Shown: positions 15,439 through 24,353 of the stretch, one piece after another
Position numbering within the stretch: position 1 is the first letter of the stretch
Layout of the letters: each line of letters starts with the position of its first letter
DNA from: Candidatus Bathyarchaeota archaeon
GTDB taxonomy: Archaea > Thermoproteota > Bathyarchaeia > Bathyarchaeales > Bathyarchaeaceae
NCBI GenBank assembly: GCA_020348865.1
Contig: CP070754.1
Coordinates: 730,725 to 763,229, forward strand
Direction of reading: 5' to 3'
DNA: 32,505 nt
Position numbers and translations under genes: made by a program
The notes under the pieces: generated by a model
What the model was told of the DNA's origin: nothing
The model's database searches: none
The model's input: the letters and a program-made list of their open reading frames with translations, nothing else

Positions 15439-15674
15439 CAAGCTCCGCTCTTTCTGGAAGGGCTCGACTTCCTCAGTTTCCTTGTTTTCCACAAGGTCTT
15501 CAGGTAGCACGATGTATGTACAAGCCGCTCGTGAATTGTCTGCTATGGCTACTTCAAAAGACTGTGATGCCTATATCTCCCAGTCTTATGCAAGCGTGTG
15601 CATTAGTGTACTTCAGGCACTCCTATCAACACAGGATTCAAGTCTTCGTCTTGTATTACACATATACCGGTCAT
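15400..15674 (-). pseudogene. Small gene with two single-base frameshifts, unknown family
   Basis: An ATG at 15674, with GAGGTG seven bases upstream, follows the nitrilase gene by 11 bases in the same direction. It reads MTGICVIQDEDLNPVLIGVP then EVH. The next register, skipping one base near 15605, reads NAHACIRLGDIGITVF. The third, skipping one T in a run of four (15556-15559), reads EVAIADNSRAACTYIVLPED and LVENKETEEVEPFQKERSLL, and stops at 15400. The length minus two bases is exactly 91 codons. The joined protein (about 90 residues) looks natural. I do not recognise it. It is a young pseudogene or an indel-damaged real gene, possibly in an operon with the nitrilase and nadE. Confidence 0.6.
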
Positions 15675-15685
15675 AGGAGGTCACC

Positions 15686-16519
15686 TCACAGGTTTTCTAC
15701 TTGTTCCCTTAGGGAGTTGAAGAGTTCCGGTCTTAGGTCGCGAAGGGTTGGGACGAAGGTTTCCGTTCGTACCGAGTCTACATAATTGATATTACCTGTT
15801 ACCAGATCTTCATCATCATATTTGGCCTGTTCAATTATGCTTCCGTTTGGAGCTATGAGTCTGCTTCCGCCCCAAAACTGTAAACCGTTCTCCACACCGA
15901 CAAGATTGACATAGGCCAGAAAGACAGTGTTCTCAATAGCTCTTGCCGTGGTTAGCACTTCGAAGAATCTTCTTCGTCTAGCCGGAGAGGCTGATATGCA
16001 GATTATGAGTTCCGCACCTTTCAGCCTAAGCAAACGAGATATTTCAGGGAAAAATACATCATAACAGACCATTAACCCCAGTTTCCCAATATTGGTTTCA
16101 AAGACTGGCGTCTGATAGCCCAGTCTGAAATAGCGTTTTTCTTCGAAGACGCTGTGCGTGGGCAAGTGCATTTTCCGGTATTTACCGATAAATCCCTTAG
16201 GACCCAACAGAACCGCTGTATTATGAAGGACTGTATGTGCCTTTTCGCTCTGCTCCAACATTCCGAAAACCATGTATATGCTTTCTTTCTTTGCAATCTT
16301 CTCCAAAAGCTTGACTGATCGTCCTGGAATAGGTTCGGCTAGTTCATAGGCAAGGTCTCGAACTATGTACCCAGTCAATGATAGTTCCGGGAAAATGATG
16401 ATGTTTGTGCCCCTCTTCTTTGCCTCTTCAATATTCTTCTTCATTCTCTCTATGTTGTGCGTTTTGTCTCCGGTTTTAGGGATCATTTGTGCAAGAGCTA
16501 CATTAATCTGCCTAATCAT
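15686..16519 (-). CDS. Carbon-nitrogen hydrolase (nitrilase superfamily)
   Basis: 277 residues with the complete nitrilase-superfamily triad: Glu45 (FPELSLTGY), Lys116 (YRKMHLP) and Cys152 (MVCYDVFFPE). These enzymes hydrolyse amide or nitrile bonds through a Cys thioester. It lies 46 bases downstream of nadE on the same strand. The family includes the glutaminase domain fused to NAD synthetase in many organisms. The pairing suggests it may supply ammonia to NadE as a separate polypeptide, but a generic amidase or N-carbamoyl hydrolase role cannot be excluded. The start at 16519 fits the family's N-terminus ('INVALAQMIPKTGD'). Confidence 0.92.
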   Translation of the reverse strand: MIRQINVALAQMIPKTGDKTHNIERMKKNIEEAKKRGTNIIIFPELSLTGYIVRDLAYELAEPIPGRSVKLLEKIAKKESIYMVFGMLEQSEKAHTVLHNTAVLLGPKGFIGKYRKMHLPTHSVFEEKRYFRLGYQTPVFETNIGKLGLMVCYDVFFPEISRLLRLKGAELIICISASPARRRRFFEVLTTARAIENTVFLAYVNLVGVENGLQFWGGSRLIAPNGSIIEQAKYDDEDLVTGNINYVDSVRTETFVPTLRDLRPELFNSLREQVENL

Positions 16520-16565
16520 TCATTCTTCCCCATAGTCACATGTAGTGCGTTCATCGAGAAAAAGC

Positions 16566-17408
16566 TTAGTGTTCTGTGTAAGGAAGTCTAAAATCTGCTC
16601 CAACAGTCCTATATCCCAGCTTGGTCGTCAAGGGTATCCGTCGCTTGTGTTCGGTGGCCAGCCATCGCCTTTTGATACCGTCAACCAGTCTCAAGGGTAA
16701 CTTCAACTGTCTGGCGATTTCCTCTGTTGGCATGAAATGTTCCAAACCGCATAATATCAGGTCTAGTCTTTCGTACTTGACACCCAACTCTTCCTCCGCC
16801 AGTTGACCGACCCACAACCCAGGGGTTGAAGGTTTCGTGATTATTTCTTTTGGGATTCCTATATGCGAGGCCAGTTGTCTTACCTGCGTCTTATAAACGT
16901 CCATAAGCGGTGAGATGTCCGCGGCGGCGTCTCCCCATTTCGTGAAGTACCCCATCATTGTTTCAGACTTGTCTGAACTGCCACATACCAACCTCCCAAT
17001 TCTGTTGGCATAATAGTAGAGGTAGACCATTCTGATTCTCGCCTTTACGTTTCCGCGACTAAGCTTATCCGTAACGTCATAGAGCGGAAGAGACTTGAAG
17101 CAAGCTTTTAGAACTGGTGAAATGTCGACGAGATCTAGTTTGAAGCCGAATTTTTCAGCGACCAGTTTTGCATGGTGAACATCAGTGGCGTTATGCGTTT
17201 CTTCGTCAGGTAGTGCAATGCCCAAAACTCTATCTCCCCCCAAGGACAGAGTGGCGAGGGCGGCTGTTGTGCAGCTATCAATGCCCCCGGACACCCCAAG
17301 AACTATGCCACTTGTACCACATTTCTCTGTGTAATCCTTGATGAACCGCTTGATTCTGGTCTCAACGGATTGCGGGTCAATTTTCATGAGGTCTATGGTT
17401 AGTCTCAT
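16566..17408 (-). CDS. nadE: NAD+ synthetase
   Basis: 280 residues of the ammonia-type NadE family (N-type ATP pyrophosphatase fold). The P-loop SGGIDS is at residues 40-45. Other conserved parts are 'GIALPDEETHNATDV' (about 74-88), 'GNVKARIRMVYLYYYANR' (about 123-140), 'VCGSSDKSETMMGYFTKWGD' (about 145-164) and 'KPSTPGLW' (about 197-204). It amidates nicotinic acid adenine dinucleotide to NAD+. There is no fused glutaminase domain; a nitrilase-family gene follows 46 bases downstream. GGGAG lies about eight bases before the ATG. Confidence 0.96.
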   Translation of the reverse strand: MRLTIDLMKIDPQSVETRIKRFIKDYTEKCGTSGIVLGVSGGIDSCTTAALATLSLGGDRVLGIALPDEETHNATDVHHAKLVAEKFGFKLDLVDISPVLKACFKSLPLYDVTDKLSRGNVKARIRMVYLYYYANRIGRLVCGSSDKSETMMGYFTKWGDAAADISPLMDVYKTQVRQLASHIGIPKEIITKPSTPGLWVGQLAEEELGVKYERLDLILCGLEHFMPTEEIARQLKLPLRLVDGIKRRWLATEHKRRIPLTTKLGYRTVGADFRLPYTEH

Positions 17409-17572
17409 TGTTTAGGCTCCCTAGATTCCGCTCCCATCACACTCTCTCTATAACTCAAACTTACTCTTCCATTTCCTCATTTACGCTAAGGGAAATACTT
17501 AAGCGATAACAATATACTGGAGGCGGGGTAAATCTTTAACCCTAACTGCCACATTCACCTTGAGGATTTAAC

Positions 17573-17815
17573 ATGGGTAGAAGACGAAGAAAAGTAGTTC
17601 GCATTCCTAAGAAAAGATTACCTCAGGTCTTCTTATGTCCTAAATGCGGAAAAGAAGCTATCCGAATCGAGATACTTCAAAAGCAAGGCCACGCCACAGT
17701 GCGCTGTGGAAGTTGCGGTTTGACCGATGAGTTGCCTATCAAATCTGCCTTTAAAGAAATCGACGTCTATTGTCATTTCACCGACAGAGTCTATTCTCAG
17801 ATGGTCGGCACGTAA
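17573..17815 (+). CDS. elf1: Elf1-type transcription elongation factor (zinc ribbon)
   Basis: 80 residues: a very basic N-terminus ([17 protein letters not shown]) and a four-cysteine zinc ribbon, CPKCGKEA at about 24-31 and CGSCG at about 48-52. A short acidic/aromatic C-terminal helix follows. This matches archaeal homologues of Elf1, an elongation factor that binds RNA polymerase with Spt4/5. GAGG lies eight bases upstream of the ATG. TATA-like AAATACTTAAG (17493-17503) and AATATACTGG (about 17510) are candidate promoters. The stop is 12 bases before the GGGP synthase start, so the two are co-transcribed. Confidence 0.88.
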   Translation: MGRRRRKVVRIPKKRLPQVFLCPKCGKEAIRIEILQKQGHATVRCGSCGLTDELPIKSAFKEIDVYCHFTDRVYSQMVGT

Positions 17816-17826
17816 CGGGATTGCAA

Positions 17827-18603
17827 ATGGTCGGACGAGTGGAAAAGTATCTACTGAAGAAAGTCCGGAGAGACGGAGCTATCCACATGACTCTCATTGA
17901 CCCCGAAAAACTATCTCTAGAATCTGCGTCCCACATAGCCCGTGAAGCTGAGTCCGGTCAGACTGCAGCCATAATGGTCGGAGGCTCCACTTTTGTTTCC
18001 ACTCCTCATCTGGATGACACTATAAGAGCAATAAAGAACGCGGTTAGCATCCCTGTGATTCTTTTCCCCAACAATGTGACAGGCATCAGCAAATACGCTG
18101 ACGCGATATGGTTTATGTCGCTCCTCAACTCCTTGGACCCATATTTCATTGTGGGTGCACAGGTCTTGGCAGCTCCACTCATAAGGAAGTTTGGCATAGA
18201 AGCCATCCCACTTGGTTACATAATCGTTGGGCAAGGTGCCACAGTCGGCATAATAGGGCGAGCGAGTCCGATTCCATACGATAAACCGGAACTTGCTGCC
18301 GCACACGCACTGGCTGCGCAGTATCTTGGTATGCGATTCGTGTATTTAGAGGCCGGATCCGGAGCCAAACAACCAGTGCCTAACGAAATGGTGAGGACAG
18401 TAAGAAAGCTTGTCAGTATTCCTTTGATAGTCGGCGGTGGCATAAAGAAGGGTGCACAGGTCAAAGAGAAGGTCGATGCAGGGGCTGATGTCATAGTCAC
18501 TGGGAATGTTGTGGAAGGAGGTGAAACTCGGGGCAAAGTAAAAGAACTGGTAAAACATGTGAAATGGTATCGAAGAGCTATGAAACAGCTTAAACATAGA
18601 TGA
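17827..18603 (+). CDS. Geranylgeranylglyceryl phosphate synthase
   Basis: 258 residues of the GGGP synthase/PcrB TIM-barrel family. 'HMTLIDPEK' (about 20-28) provides the phosphate/metal-binding acidic residue. 'VGGSTFVS', 'YLEAGSGAKQPVP' and 'VGGGIKKGAQV' form the glycerol-phosphate binding loops. The enzyme makes the first ether bond of archaeal membrane lipids from sn-glycerol-1-phosphate and geranylgeranyl diphosphate. The start at 17827 is chosen because the longer in-frame option (17770) lies within elf1 and adds residues not expected in the family. The ribosome-binding site is weak, consistent with coupling to elf1. Confidence 0.94.
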   Translation: MVGRVEKYLLKKVRRDGAIHMTLIDPEKLSLESASHIAREAESGQTAAIMVGGSTFVSTPHLDDTIRAIKNAVSIPVILFPNNVTGISKYADAIWFMSLLNSLDPYFIVGAQVLAAPLIRKFGIEAIPLGYIIVGQGATVGIIGRASPIPYDKPELAAAHALAAQYLGMRFVYLEAGSGAKQPVPNEMVRTVRKLVSIPLIVGGGIKKGAQVKEKVDAGADVIVTGNVVEGGETRGKVKELVKHVKWYRRAMKQLKHR

Positions 18604-18728
18604 TTGATCCTCCTTTGTGAGTTTGCGTGAATGGTTTTGTGGTGTTCTCTTTTGTTTGTTTGTGTTAGAAAAGTTGAATATGCGCCTAACCAGATTCTAT
18701 GAAGGGAAAAATCATTCTGAGCATTGCG

Positions 18729-21700
18729 ATGAGCGAGGAGTACGAGCAATATGTATTTTCATTGGCGAAAAAACTCGAGAGCATATATGAAACTGCGAGA
18801 AACGCAAGAGAAAAGGGGTTTGATCCCTTCCTTCACCCAGAGCCTAGAATAGCTAAGGATCTAGCCGAACTCGTGGAGGGTATGGTTGGTCCCGAAGGCG
18901 TTGCTGAAAGTATACGTAACTTGAGCGGAAAGTTACCACGGGAAGAGCTTGCGTTTAAGATAGCTGAAGAGATTGTATATGGAAAGTTCGGGCACATGGA
19001 TGTGCAGGGGGGCGCTGACCAAGCGATAAGAACCGCCCTTGCCATACTGACTGAAGGCATTACGGCTGCGCCTCTGCAAGGTGTGGCGCAAGTAGCTGTC
19101 AAGCTGAACTCTGACCGAACGAAATATCTGGCAATCTATTACGCCGGTCCCATACGCTCTGCAGGCGGTACAGAGCAAGCTTTGAGTCTGTTGGTCGGAG
19201 ATTTTGTTCGCCGCTTGCTTGGGCTAGATCGCTACAAACCGACAGAAGACGAGATTGAACGCTTTGTTGAAGAAATGAGAGTATTTGAGCGATCAGTAGG
19301 TCGATTTCAATATCACGTGTCAGATGAAGAATTGAGAAGGGCTCTTCAACACCTACCCGTGGAAGTCACTGGATTGGAATCCAACCCAGTTGAAGTTGCC
19401 GCCCACCGTGACCTTCCCCGAATCGAGACGAACCGGGTACGGGGTGGTGCACTCCGCGTTGTAAACGACGGAGTCGTGGGGCGTTCGGCAAAAGTATGGA
19501 CAATTGTGGAAAAACTGGGAATTGAAGGCTGGGGCTGGTTGAAGGGTATTCGGGAAATTGAACAGAAGAGAAATGCTGGTTTTATGGAGGACATCATTGC
19601 AGGGCGCCCAGTCTTTTCATTTCCTTCTAGGCGTGGAGGCTTCAGGCTCCGCTATGGAAGGTCTAGAAACACAGGTCTAGCTGCAGTTGGGGTTCATCCT
19701 GCTACCATGATGGTTCTTCAAGGCTTTCTTGCAGCAGGCACCCAGCTTCGCATTGAATGTCCAGGAAAAGCTGGAGTTGTTCTTCCAGTGGATACGATAG
19801 AGCCTCCAATTGTGCGATTAAGAGATGGATCTGTTGTTCGCGTTTCGCTTGAAAACTTCGAACAGATAAAGGACGTAATTGATAAAGTCCTATTCTTGGG
19901 CGATATCCTCATCGGGTTTGGCGATTTTCTCTACACAAACAAACCTCTCTTTCCATCAGGGCTGACAGAAGAATGGTGGTGTCAGGAACTCCACGGGGCT
20001 ATTAAGCAGAGATTCAACGGAAATATGGGAGCGGTTGCTGCAGCGACGAAGATTACTGTGAAACGTCTTGAAGGATTCCTTACCGCTCCTTTTAGAGACA
20101 AGCCAACTGCCAAAGAAGCACTATCGCTAGCCTCACTCGTTGGGGGTCCTCTTCACCCATCATTTACATTCTACTGGTCAAATCTATCCCCTGACGAACT
20201 CCGAGTGTTACGGAAGTGGTTCTTAAACTCTCAAAGAGAGGTTGAGGATGAAACCATTCGTAAAATATCCGGGAGGATGAATAAATCGGTAAAACAGTTG
20301 CTCGAAAAGGCTTGCATTCCTCACAAAATTGTGGAGAGCAACATTGAGTTGGTAGGTGATGAGGCTTGCATCATCGCATTCTGTCTAGGACTAAACAATT
20401 CCAAGACAAGAATAACTGCTTCGAAAACTGTTCTTGACAACATCGGAACACTTTGTGGTATTCACGTCGGAGAAAAAGCTCCAACGTATGTGGGTGCGAG
20501 AATGGGGCGTCCGGAAAAGGCGAGGAGGCGAGAGATGAAGCCCATGGTACATGTACTTTTCCCGGTTGGACTTGTCGGTGGTCATCGTCGGAATATTGTG
20601 AAAGCTTCAAACAAAGTTAAGATTGAAGTTGAGCTTGTGAAGCGACGATGCTCTGACTGTCGAACAGAAACCCATACGACAAAATGCCCCGAATGTGGAG
20701 GGGAAACAATCCTAGACCAATCCTGCCTTCAATGTGGCAAGACTATAGGAGAGGGCCTTTGCCCGATCTGCAAGATTCCAACAAGGAGCTACAGCAAACA
20801 ATCAATTGACCTAAGGAAAATGATGAATGATGCAAGTGAAAGACTCAATCTCCCAATCCCAGAGCTTGTGAAAGGCGTAAAAGGGCTAATGAATGAGACA
20901 AAGACGGTTGAGACACTTGAAAAGGGAATTCTGCGATCAAGATATAATCTTTCCGTTTTCAAAGATGGAACAATCCGATTCGATGCCACAAATGCGCCAT
21001 TAACACATTTCAAACCAAAAGAAATTGGTGTGCCTTTTGAAAAGCTTCAACAACTAGGCTATCTTCATGATTGTCACGGAAATACGCTAAGCGATCCAGA
21101 CCAGATATGTGAGCTCAAGGCTCAAGATGTAATCATTCCGCTGAAAAGCGCTGAATACTTCGTTCGTGTGGCCAATTTTTTGGACGATTTACTTGAGAAG
21201 GCGTACGGGCTTCCTCCATTTTACAGCGTTGAGAGGATTGATGACTTGGTGGGACATTTGATTATAGGCTTAGCGCCCCACACCTCGGTGGGCATTCTCG
21301 GCAGAGTAATTGGTTTCACAGGTCACAACGTCTGTTACGCCCATGTTCTTTGGCATTCAGCGAAACGGCGGGATTGTGATGGTGATGAGGATGCTTTGAT
21401 GCTGGCTTTAGATACCATTCTGAACTTCTCTAAGGCATATTTGCCAGCTCAAATAGGTGGGATAATGGATGCTCCGCTATTCATCATTCCTGTAGTGAAC
21501 CCTCTGGAAGTGCAACGCCAAGCGCACGAAGTAGATGTTGCTGCAACATACCCACTGGCTTTTTACGAGAAGGCTCAACAGAGAGTCATGCCTCGTAAGA
21601 TTGGTGAACTCGTGGATCTAATTGAGTATCGACTAAACAGTGAAGCACAATTTCAAGGCTTCAACTACACGATTCCTGTCTCAAACATTAGCATGGGCAA

Positions 21701-22130
21701 TTGTGAAAGCGTTTACAAAAGGTTGGGGCAAATGCTTGACAAGTTAAGTCGCCAACTCACGTTAGCAGAGAAAATTAATGCAGTGGACGCCGAGACCGTT
21801 GCGAGGAAAGTTCTGACCACACATTTCATGCGAGACATCATGGGTAATCTGCGAGCATTTACCACTCAAAGCTTTCGGTGTAAGAAGTGCAGCAAACGTT
21901 TGAGAAGGCTCCCTCTTCGAGGAAAGTGCCCCACGTGCGGAGGCGATTTGGTCTTAACTGTTCATCGTGGTGGAATCGAAAAGTACTTGGAAGCCGCACG
22001 CCAACTCGTAAAGAAATACAGGTTGCCGGATTACTATACTCAACGACTTGCGCTTGTGGAAGAAGAGATTCGCTCCTTGTTCGAAGGCAACAAGCCTAGG
22101 CAGGTGAGCCTCTCCAACTTTGTAGCTTGA
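18729..22130 (+). CDS. polC: DNA polymerase D large subunit DP2
   Basis: 1133 residues from the ATG at 18729 (in-frame ATG at 18699 is the alternative; neither has a clear ribosome-binding site). This is the catalytic subunit of archaeal PolD. Visible conserved parts are 'SAGGTEQALSLLVGDFVRR' near 150, the two-barrel core motif 'RRDCDGDEDALMLALD' near 880 with acidic catalytic residues, 'GGIMDAPLFI' near 910, and two zinc modules: a Cys-rich cluster (CSDC, CPEC, CLQC, CPIC) near 640-690 and CKKC/CPTC near 1050. No intein was seen: the frame is continuous and of normal length. DP1 is 8.7 kb upstream on the same strand, so the subunits are not in one operon. Confidence 0.97.
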   Translation: MSEEYEQYVFSLAKKLESIYETARNAREKGFDPFLHPEPRIAKDLAELVEGMVGPEGVAESIRNLSGKLPREELAFKIAEEIVYGKFGHMDVQGGADQAIRTALAILTEGITAAPLQGVAQVAVKLNSDRTKYLAIYYAGPIRSAGGTEQALSLLVGDFVRRLLGLDRYKPTEDEIERFVEEMRVFERSVGRFQYHVSDEELRRALQHLPVEVTGLESNPVEVAAHRDLPRIETNRVRGGALRVVNDGVVGRSAKVWTIVEKLGIEGWGWLKGIREIEQKRNAGFMEDIIAGRPVFSFPSRRGGFRLRYGRSRNTGLAAVGVHPATMMVLQGFLAAGTQLRIECPGKAGVVLPVDTIEPPIVRLRDGSVVRVSLENFEQIKDVIDKVLFLGDILIGFGDFLYTNKPLFPSGLTEEWWCQELHGAIKQRFNGNMGAVAAATKITVKRLEGFLTAPFRDKPTAKEALSLASLVGGPLHPSFTFYWSNLSPDELRVLRKWFLNSQREVEDETIRKISGRMNKSVKQLLEKACIPHKIVESNIELVGDEACIIAFCLGLNNSKTRITASKTVLDNIGTLCGIHVGEKAPTYVGARMGRPEKARRREMKPMVHVLFPVGLVGGHRRNIVKASNKVKIEVELVKRRCSDCRTETHTTKCPECGGETILDQSCLQCGKTIGEGLCPICKIPTRSYSKQSIDLRKMMNDASERLNLPIPELVKGVKGLMNETKTVETLEKGILRSRYNLSVFKDGTIRFDATNAPLTHFKPKEIGVPFEKLQQLGYLHDCHGNTLSDPDQICELKAQDVIIPLKSAEYFVRVANFLDDLLEKAYGLPPFYSVERIDDLVGHLIIGLAPHTSVGILGRVIGFTGHNVCYAHVLWHSAKRRDCDGDEDALMLALDTILNFSKAYLPAQIGGIMDAPLFIIPVVNPLEVQRQAHEVDVAATYPLAFYEKAQQRVMPRKIGELVDLIEYRLNSEAQFQGFNYTIPVSNISMGNCESVYKRLGQMLDKLSRQLTLAEKINAVDAETVARKVLTTHFMRDIMGNLRAFTTQSFRCKKCSKRLRRLPLRGKCPTCGGDLVLTVHRGGIEKYLEAARQLVKKYRLPDYYTQRLALVEEEIRSLFEGNKPRQVSLSNFVA

Positions 22131-22183
22131 CGCACCAGTGGAAACCTTTTCTACGTGAATAGGGAATTATGTTTTGAGTATTC

Positions 22184-22462
22184 ATGATGAAAAGCAACTA
22201 TCACCCCAAAGCGTTTCTGTCTCTAAAGAAGAATGTTAGACCTGGACTGGTCGCTAGGACAGAGATTCTTTTCCTTTTGGAGAAAGGTTCATCTGACACT
22301 AAAGCCATTTTGAAGAAGAGCAAGCTCGGTTACTCTTCTATTCTGCATCATCTTCATCTCTTTGAGGCTGAGAATATAGTGGTGCACAAAGGTAAGCGAT
22401 TATATATTTGGGAGTTAACTGGTGTTGGGCAACAAAGACTGGCAAACGCTACTGGGATCTAA
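22184..22462 (+). CDS. Small winged-helix (ArsR-like) DNA-binding protein
   Basis: 92 residues. 'RPGLVARTEILFLLEKGSSD', 'TKAILKKSKLGYSSILHHLH' and 'LFEAENIVVHKGKRLYIWEL' form helix, turn, recognition helix and beta-wing of an ArsR-type winged helix. It is probably a transcription regulator; the target is unknown. It follows DP2 by 53 bases and converges on mazG with a 14-base overlap. A second ATG immediately follows the first. Confidence 0.75.
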   Translation: MMKSNYHPKAFLSLKKNVRPGLVARTEILFLLEKGSSDTKAILKKSKLGYSSILHHLHLFEAENIVVHKGKRLYIWELTGVGQQRLANATGI

Positions 22463-22745
22463 AAGAGCATTTGCAGGGTGTTTGCCGGCATTTCGGGCAT
22501 CCGTCGCCATACTTTGTCAATGCCGCCTTCTGCAGATCTATGTTGGCAATATTTGCCAATGATGCCAGCCAAGCAAGAACATCTGCAAACTCTTCTTCCA
22601 ATGCTTTTCTATCTTCTCCTTTCAAGGCTTCTCCCAATTCCCCTATTTCCTCCACAAGCCGCTCAAATGTTCCCCCGACTCCACGTTTTGAGTCCCTGCT
22701 GAAATAGATCCCCCACATCATATCCTGAAACTCACCCACATGCAT
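22449..22745 (-). CDS. MazG-type nucleotide pyrophosphohydrolase with C-terminal Cys tail
   Basis: About 98 residues from the ATG at 22745 (MHVGEFQDMMWGIYFSRDSKRG). The all-alpha NTP pyrophosphatase metal-binding helices are clear: 'LVEEIGELGEAL' and 'LEEEFADVLAWLASLANI', giving the E-E-x-x-E and E-x-x-D pattern. A CPKC-x4-CKC tail near the end could bind zinc. Family members cleave non-canonical or excess NTPs to NMP and pyrophosphate. In-frame ATGs at 22766 and 22865 would add up to 40 polar residues. GGAGG about 12 bases before 22745 and the family's usual N-terminus favour the short form. Confidence 0.85.
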   Translation of the reverse strand: MHVGEFQDMMWGIYFSRDSKRGVGGTFERLVEEIGELGEALKGEDRKALEEEFADVLAWLASLANIANIDLQKAALTKYGDGCPKCRQTPCKCSFRSQ

Positions 22746-22915
22746 TTCCCTGTAATCCCTCCGCATTTCTTCCTTGTCTCTTTGAGTTTCAAAAGGCTTG
22801 TTTGCCTCTTCGTGAGCGCATGTGTCACTTTCGAATAGTGTATCTTCAAACAGGTCGGGATGCATCAGTGATGATAGTGTTTCGGACCCAATTCATGCGT
22901 ACGACCATACGTGCG

Positions 22916-24232
22916 TTATCTAATCTTGACATATTTATACGCCTCAGTTGCATTTTCGAAGCAAAAATGAACCGTCTGGAAGTCTCTTCGAAACTCAGCA
23001 ACATCCTTCTTTACTTTTTCCACATCTTCTTTATCAATGACAACCCGCATCATGAACTCGGCAATTTCCGCCATTTCATTTTCCTGCATGCCTAGCCTTG
23101 TAACCTCAGACGTACCCAAGCGAATACCCCCTGGGTGCATAAAATGACGACCAGCTTTAATGTCCCAAGGCAACAAATTCCGATTTAAAATCACATTAGC
23201 CTTTTCCAGCTCACCCTCAATGGAACCACCATCACCATACTTCGTAATATCAACTAAGACCACATGTGACTCGGTGAACCCTTTATGCTCAGCCAAAACA
23301 TCAAAGCCACGCTCAAACAGAGCTTGCCCCAAAGCCTTTGAATTCCTAACAACCTGCCTAACATACGCCTCTCCAAATTCTAGCAACTCAGCACAAGCGA
23401 CAGCAACACCAGCCAGAGCATGAAGATGATGATTGCTCAGAAGCCCAGGAAAAGCGGCCTGTTTAATCCTATCTGAATGTCGATCCTGAGACAAAACGCC
23501 ACCATGCTGGGGGCCAAACAATGTCTTATGAGTGCTCAACGTCACAACCTCTGCGCCCTCCCTTAGAGGATCCTGAAAACAACCTCCAGCAATCAAGCCG
23601 GCTACATGCGCCGCGTCATATGCCACTGTGGCTCCAGCCTCATAGAATGTATCGGCCAACTCCCGTACAGGATGGGGGAACGGGAAAACACTACCGCCAA
23701 ACAGCGCCAACTTGGGGGGTCTTCCCTTCTGTACAAGCCTCTCAACCCTTCTCTTCGTCTTATCGACATCAATATTCAAATCCTTATGATCCAAAGCGAG
23801 ATATTCAACTACCAAATCATGAACAGCACCAGCAGTTCCCCCCAACTTCTTCTTCCCCATACTGATGTGCCCTCCACAAGGAATGGATAACGCCATCATG
23901 ACATCACCAGGATTCGTGAATGCTGTATATAGCACCAAGTTTGAGACAACACCTGATATGGGACGGACATCAACAAACTCTGCTTTGAACAGTTTCTTCA
24001 TCAACTCAATACAGAGAAGCTCTACTTGATCAATGTACACACATCCAGCGTATACACGCTCTTCAGGCCATCCTTCCGCGTATCGATTTCCGAAATCAGT
24101 CGCCAACGCTTCACGTACGGCTGGGCTCGGCACATTCTCACTTGCAATTAGCGGAAGCGCCTCTCTAAACCATCCATGATGCTGCTGAAGAAGCCGAAAC
24201 GCTTGGTCATAATATCCACGGGCAGATGTCAT
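22916..24232 (-). CDS. glyA: Serine hydroxymethyltransferase
   Basis: 438 residues of fold-type I PLP enzymes. The PLP lysine is K236 in TLSTHKTLFGPQHGG, with D206 and H209 in 'YDAAHVAG'. 'PLIASENVPSPAVREA' (27-42) and 'RYAEGWPEERVYAG' (50-63) are SHMT landmarks. The protein resembles the archaeal form, which may use a methanopterin-type rather than folate C1 carrier (inference). It interconverts serine and glycine with a one-carbon unit. GAGGT sits six bases before the ATG. Tdh/Kbl, which also produce glycine, lie 6-8 kb away in this window. Confidence 0.95.
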   Translation of the reverse strand: MTSARGYYDQAFRLLQQHHGWFREALPLIASENVPSPAVREALATDFGNRYAEGWPEERVYAGCVYIDQVELLCIELMKKLFKAEFVDVRPISGVVSNLVLYTAFTNPGDVMMALSIPCGGHISMGKKKLGGTAGAVHDLVVEYLALDHKDLNIDVDKTKRRVERLVQKGRPPKLALFGGSVFPFPHPVRELADTFYEAGATVAYDAAHVAGLIAGGCFQDPLREGAEVVTLSTHKTLFGPQHGGVLSQDRHSDRIKQAAFPGLLSNHHLHALAGVAVACAELLEFGEAYVRQVVRNSKALGQALFERGFDVLAEHKGFTESHVVLVDITKYGDGGSIEGELEKANVILNRNLLPWDIKAGRHFMHPGGIRLGTSEVTRLGMQENEMAEIAEFMMRVVIDKEDVEKVKKDVAEFRRDFQTVHFCFENATEAYKYVKIR

Positions 24233-24353
24233 AACCCTACCTCAGCATCATATCAACTTAAGTCGAAATAAAACTTTGGAATGGACAAAACTTTAATTGG
24301 ACCGCAGTCAACCAGCTAATAGTCGGGAGATCCGAAGTAGAAGGTCAACCTCA

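Noticed and set aside
15431-15676. Open plus-strand frame of 81 codons
   Set aside because: Ser/Cys-rich product with no ribosome-binding site. It is antisense to a better minus-strand reading that preserves a natural protein and a ribosome-binding site.
18729-22130. Possible intein in DP2 (common in PolD large subunits)
   Set aside because: The frame is of normal length for an uninterrupted DP2, and no splicing-domain motifs were seen.
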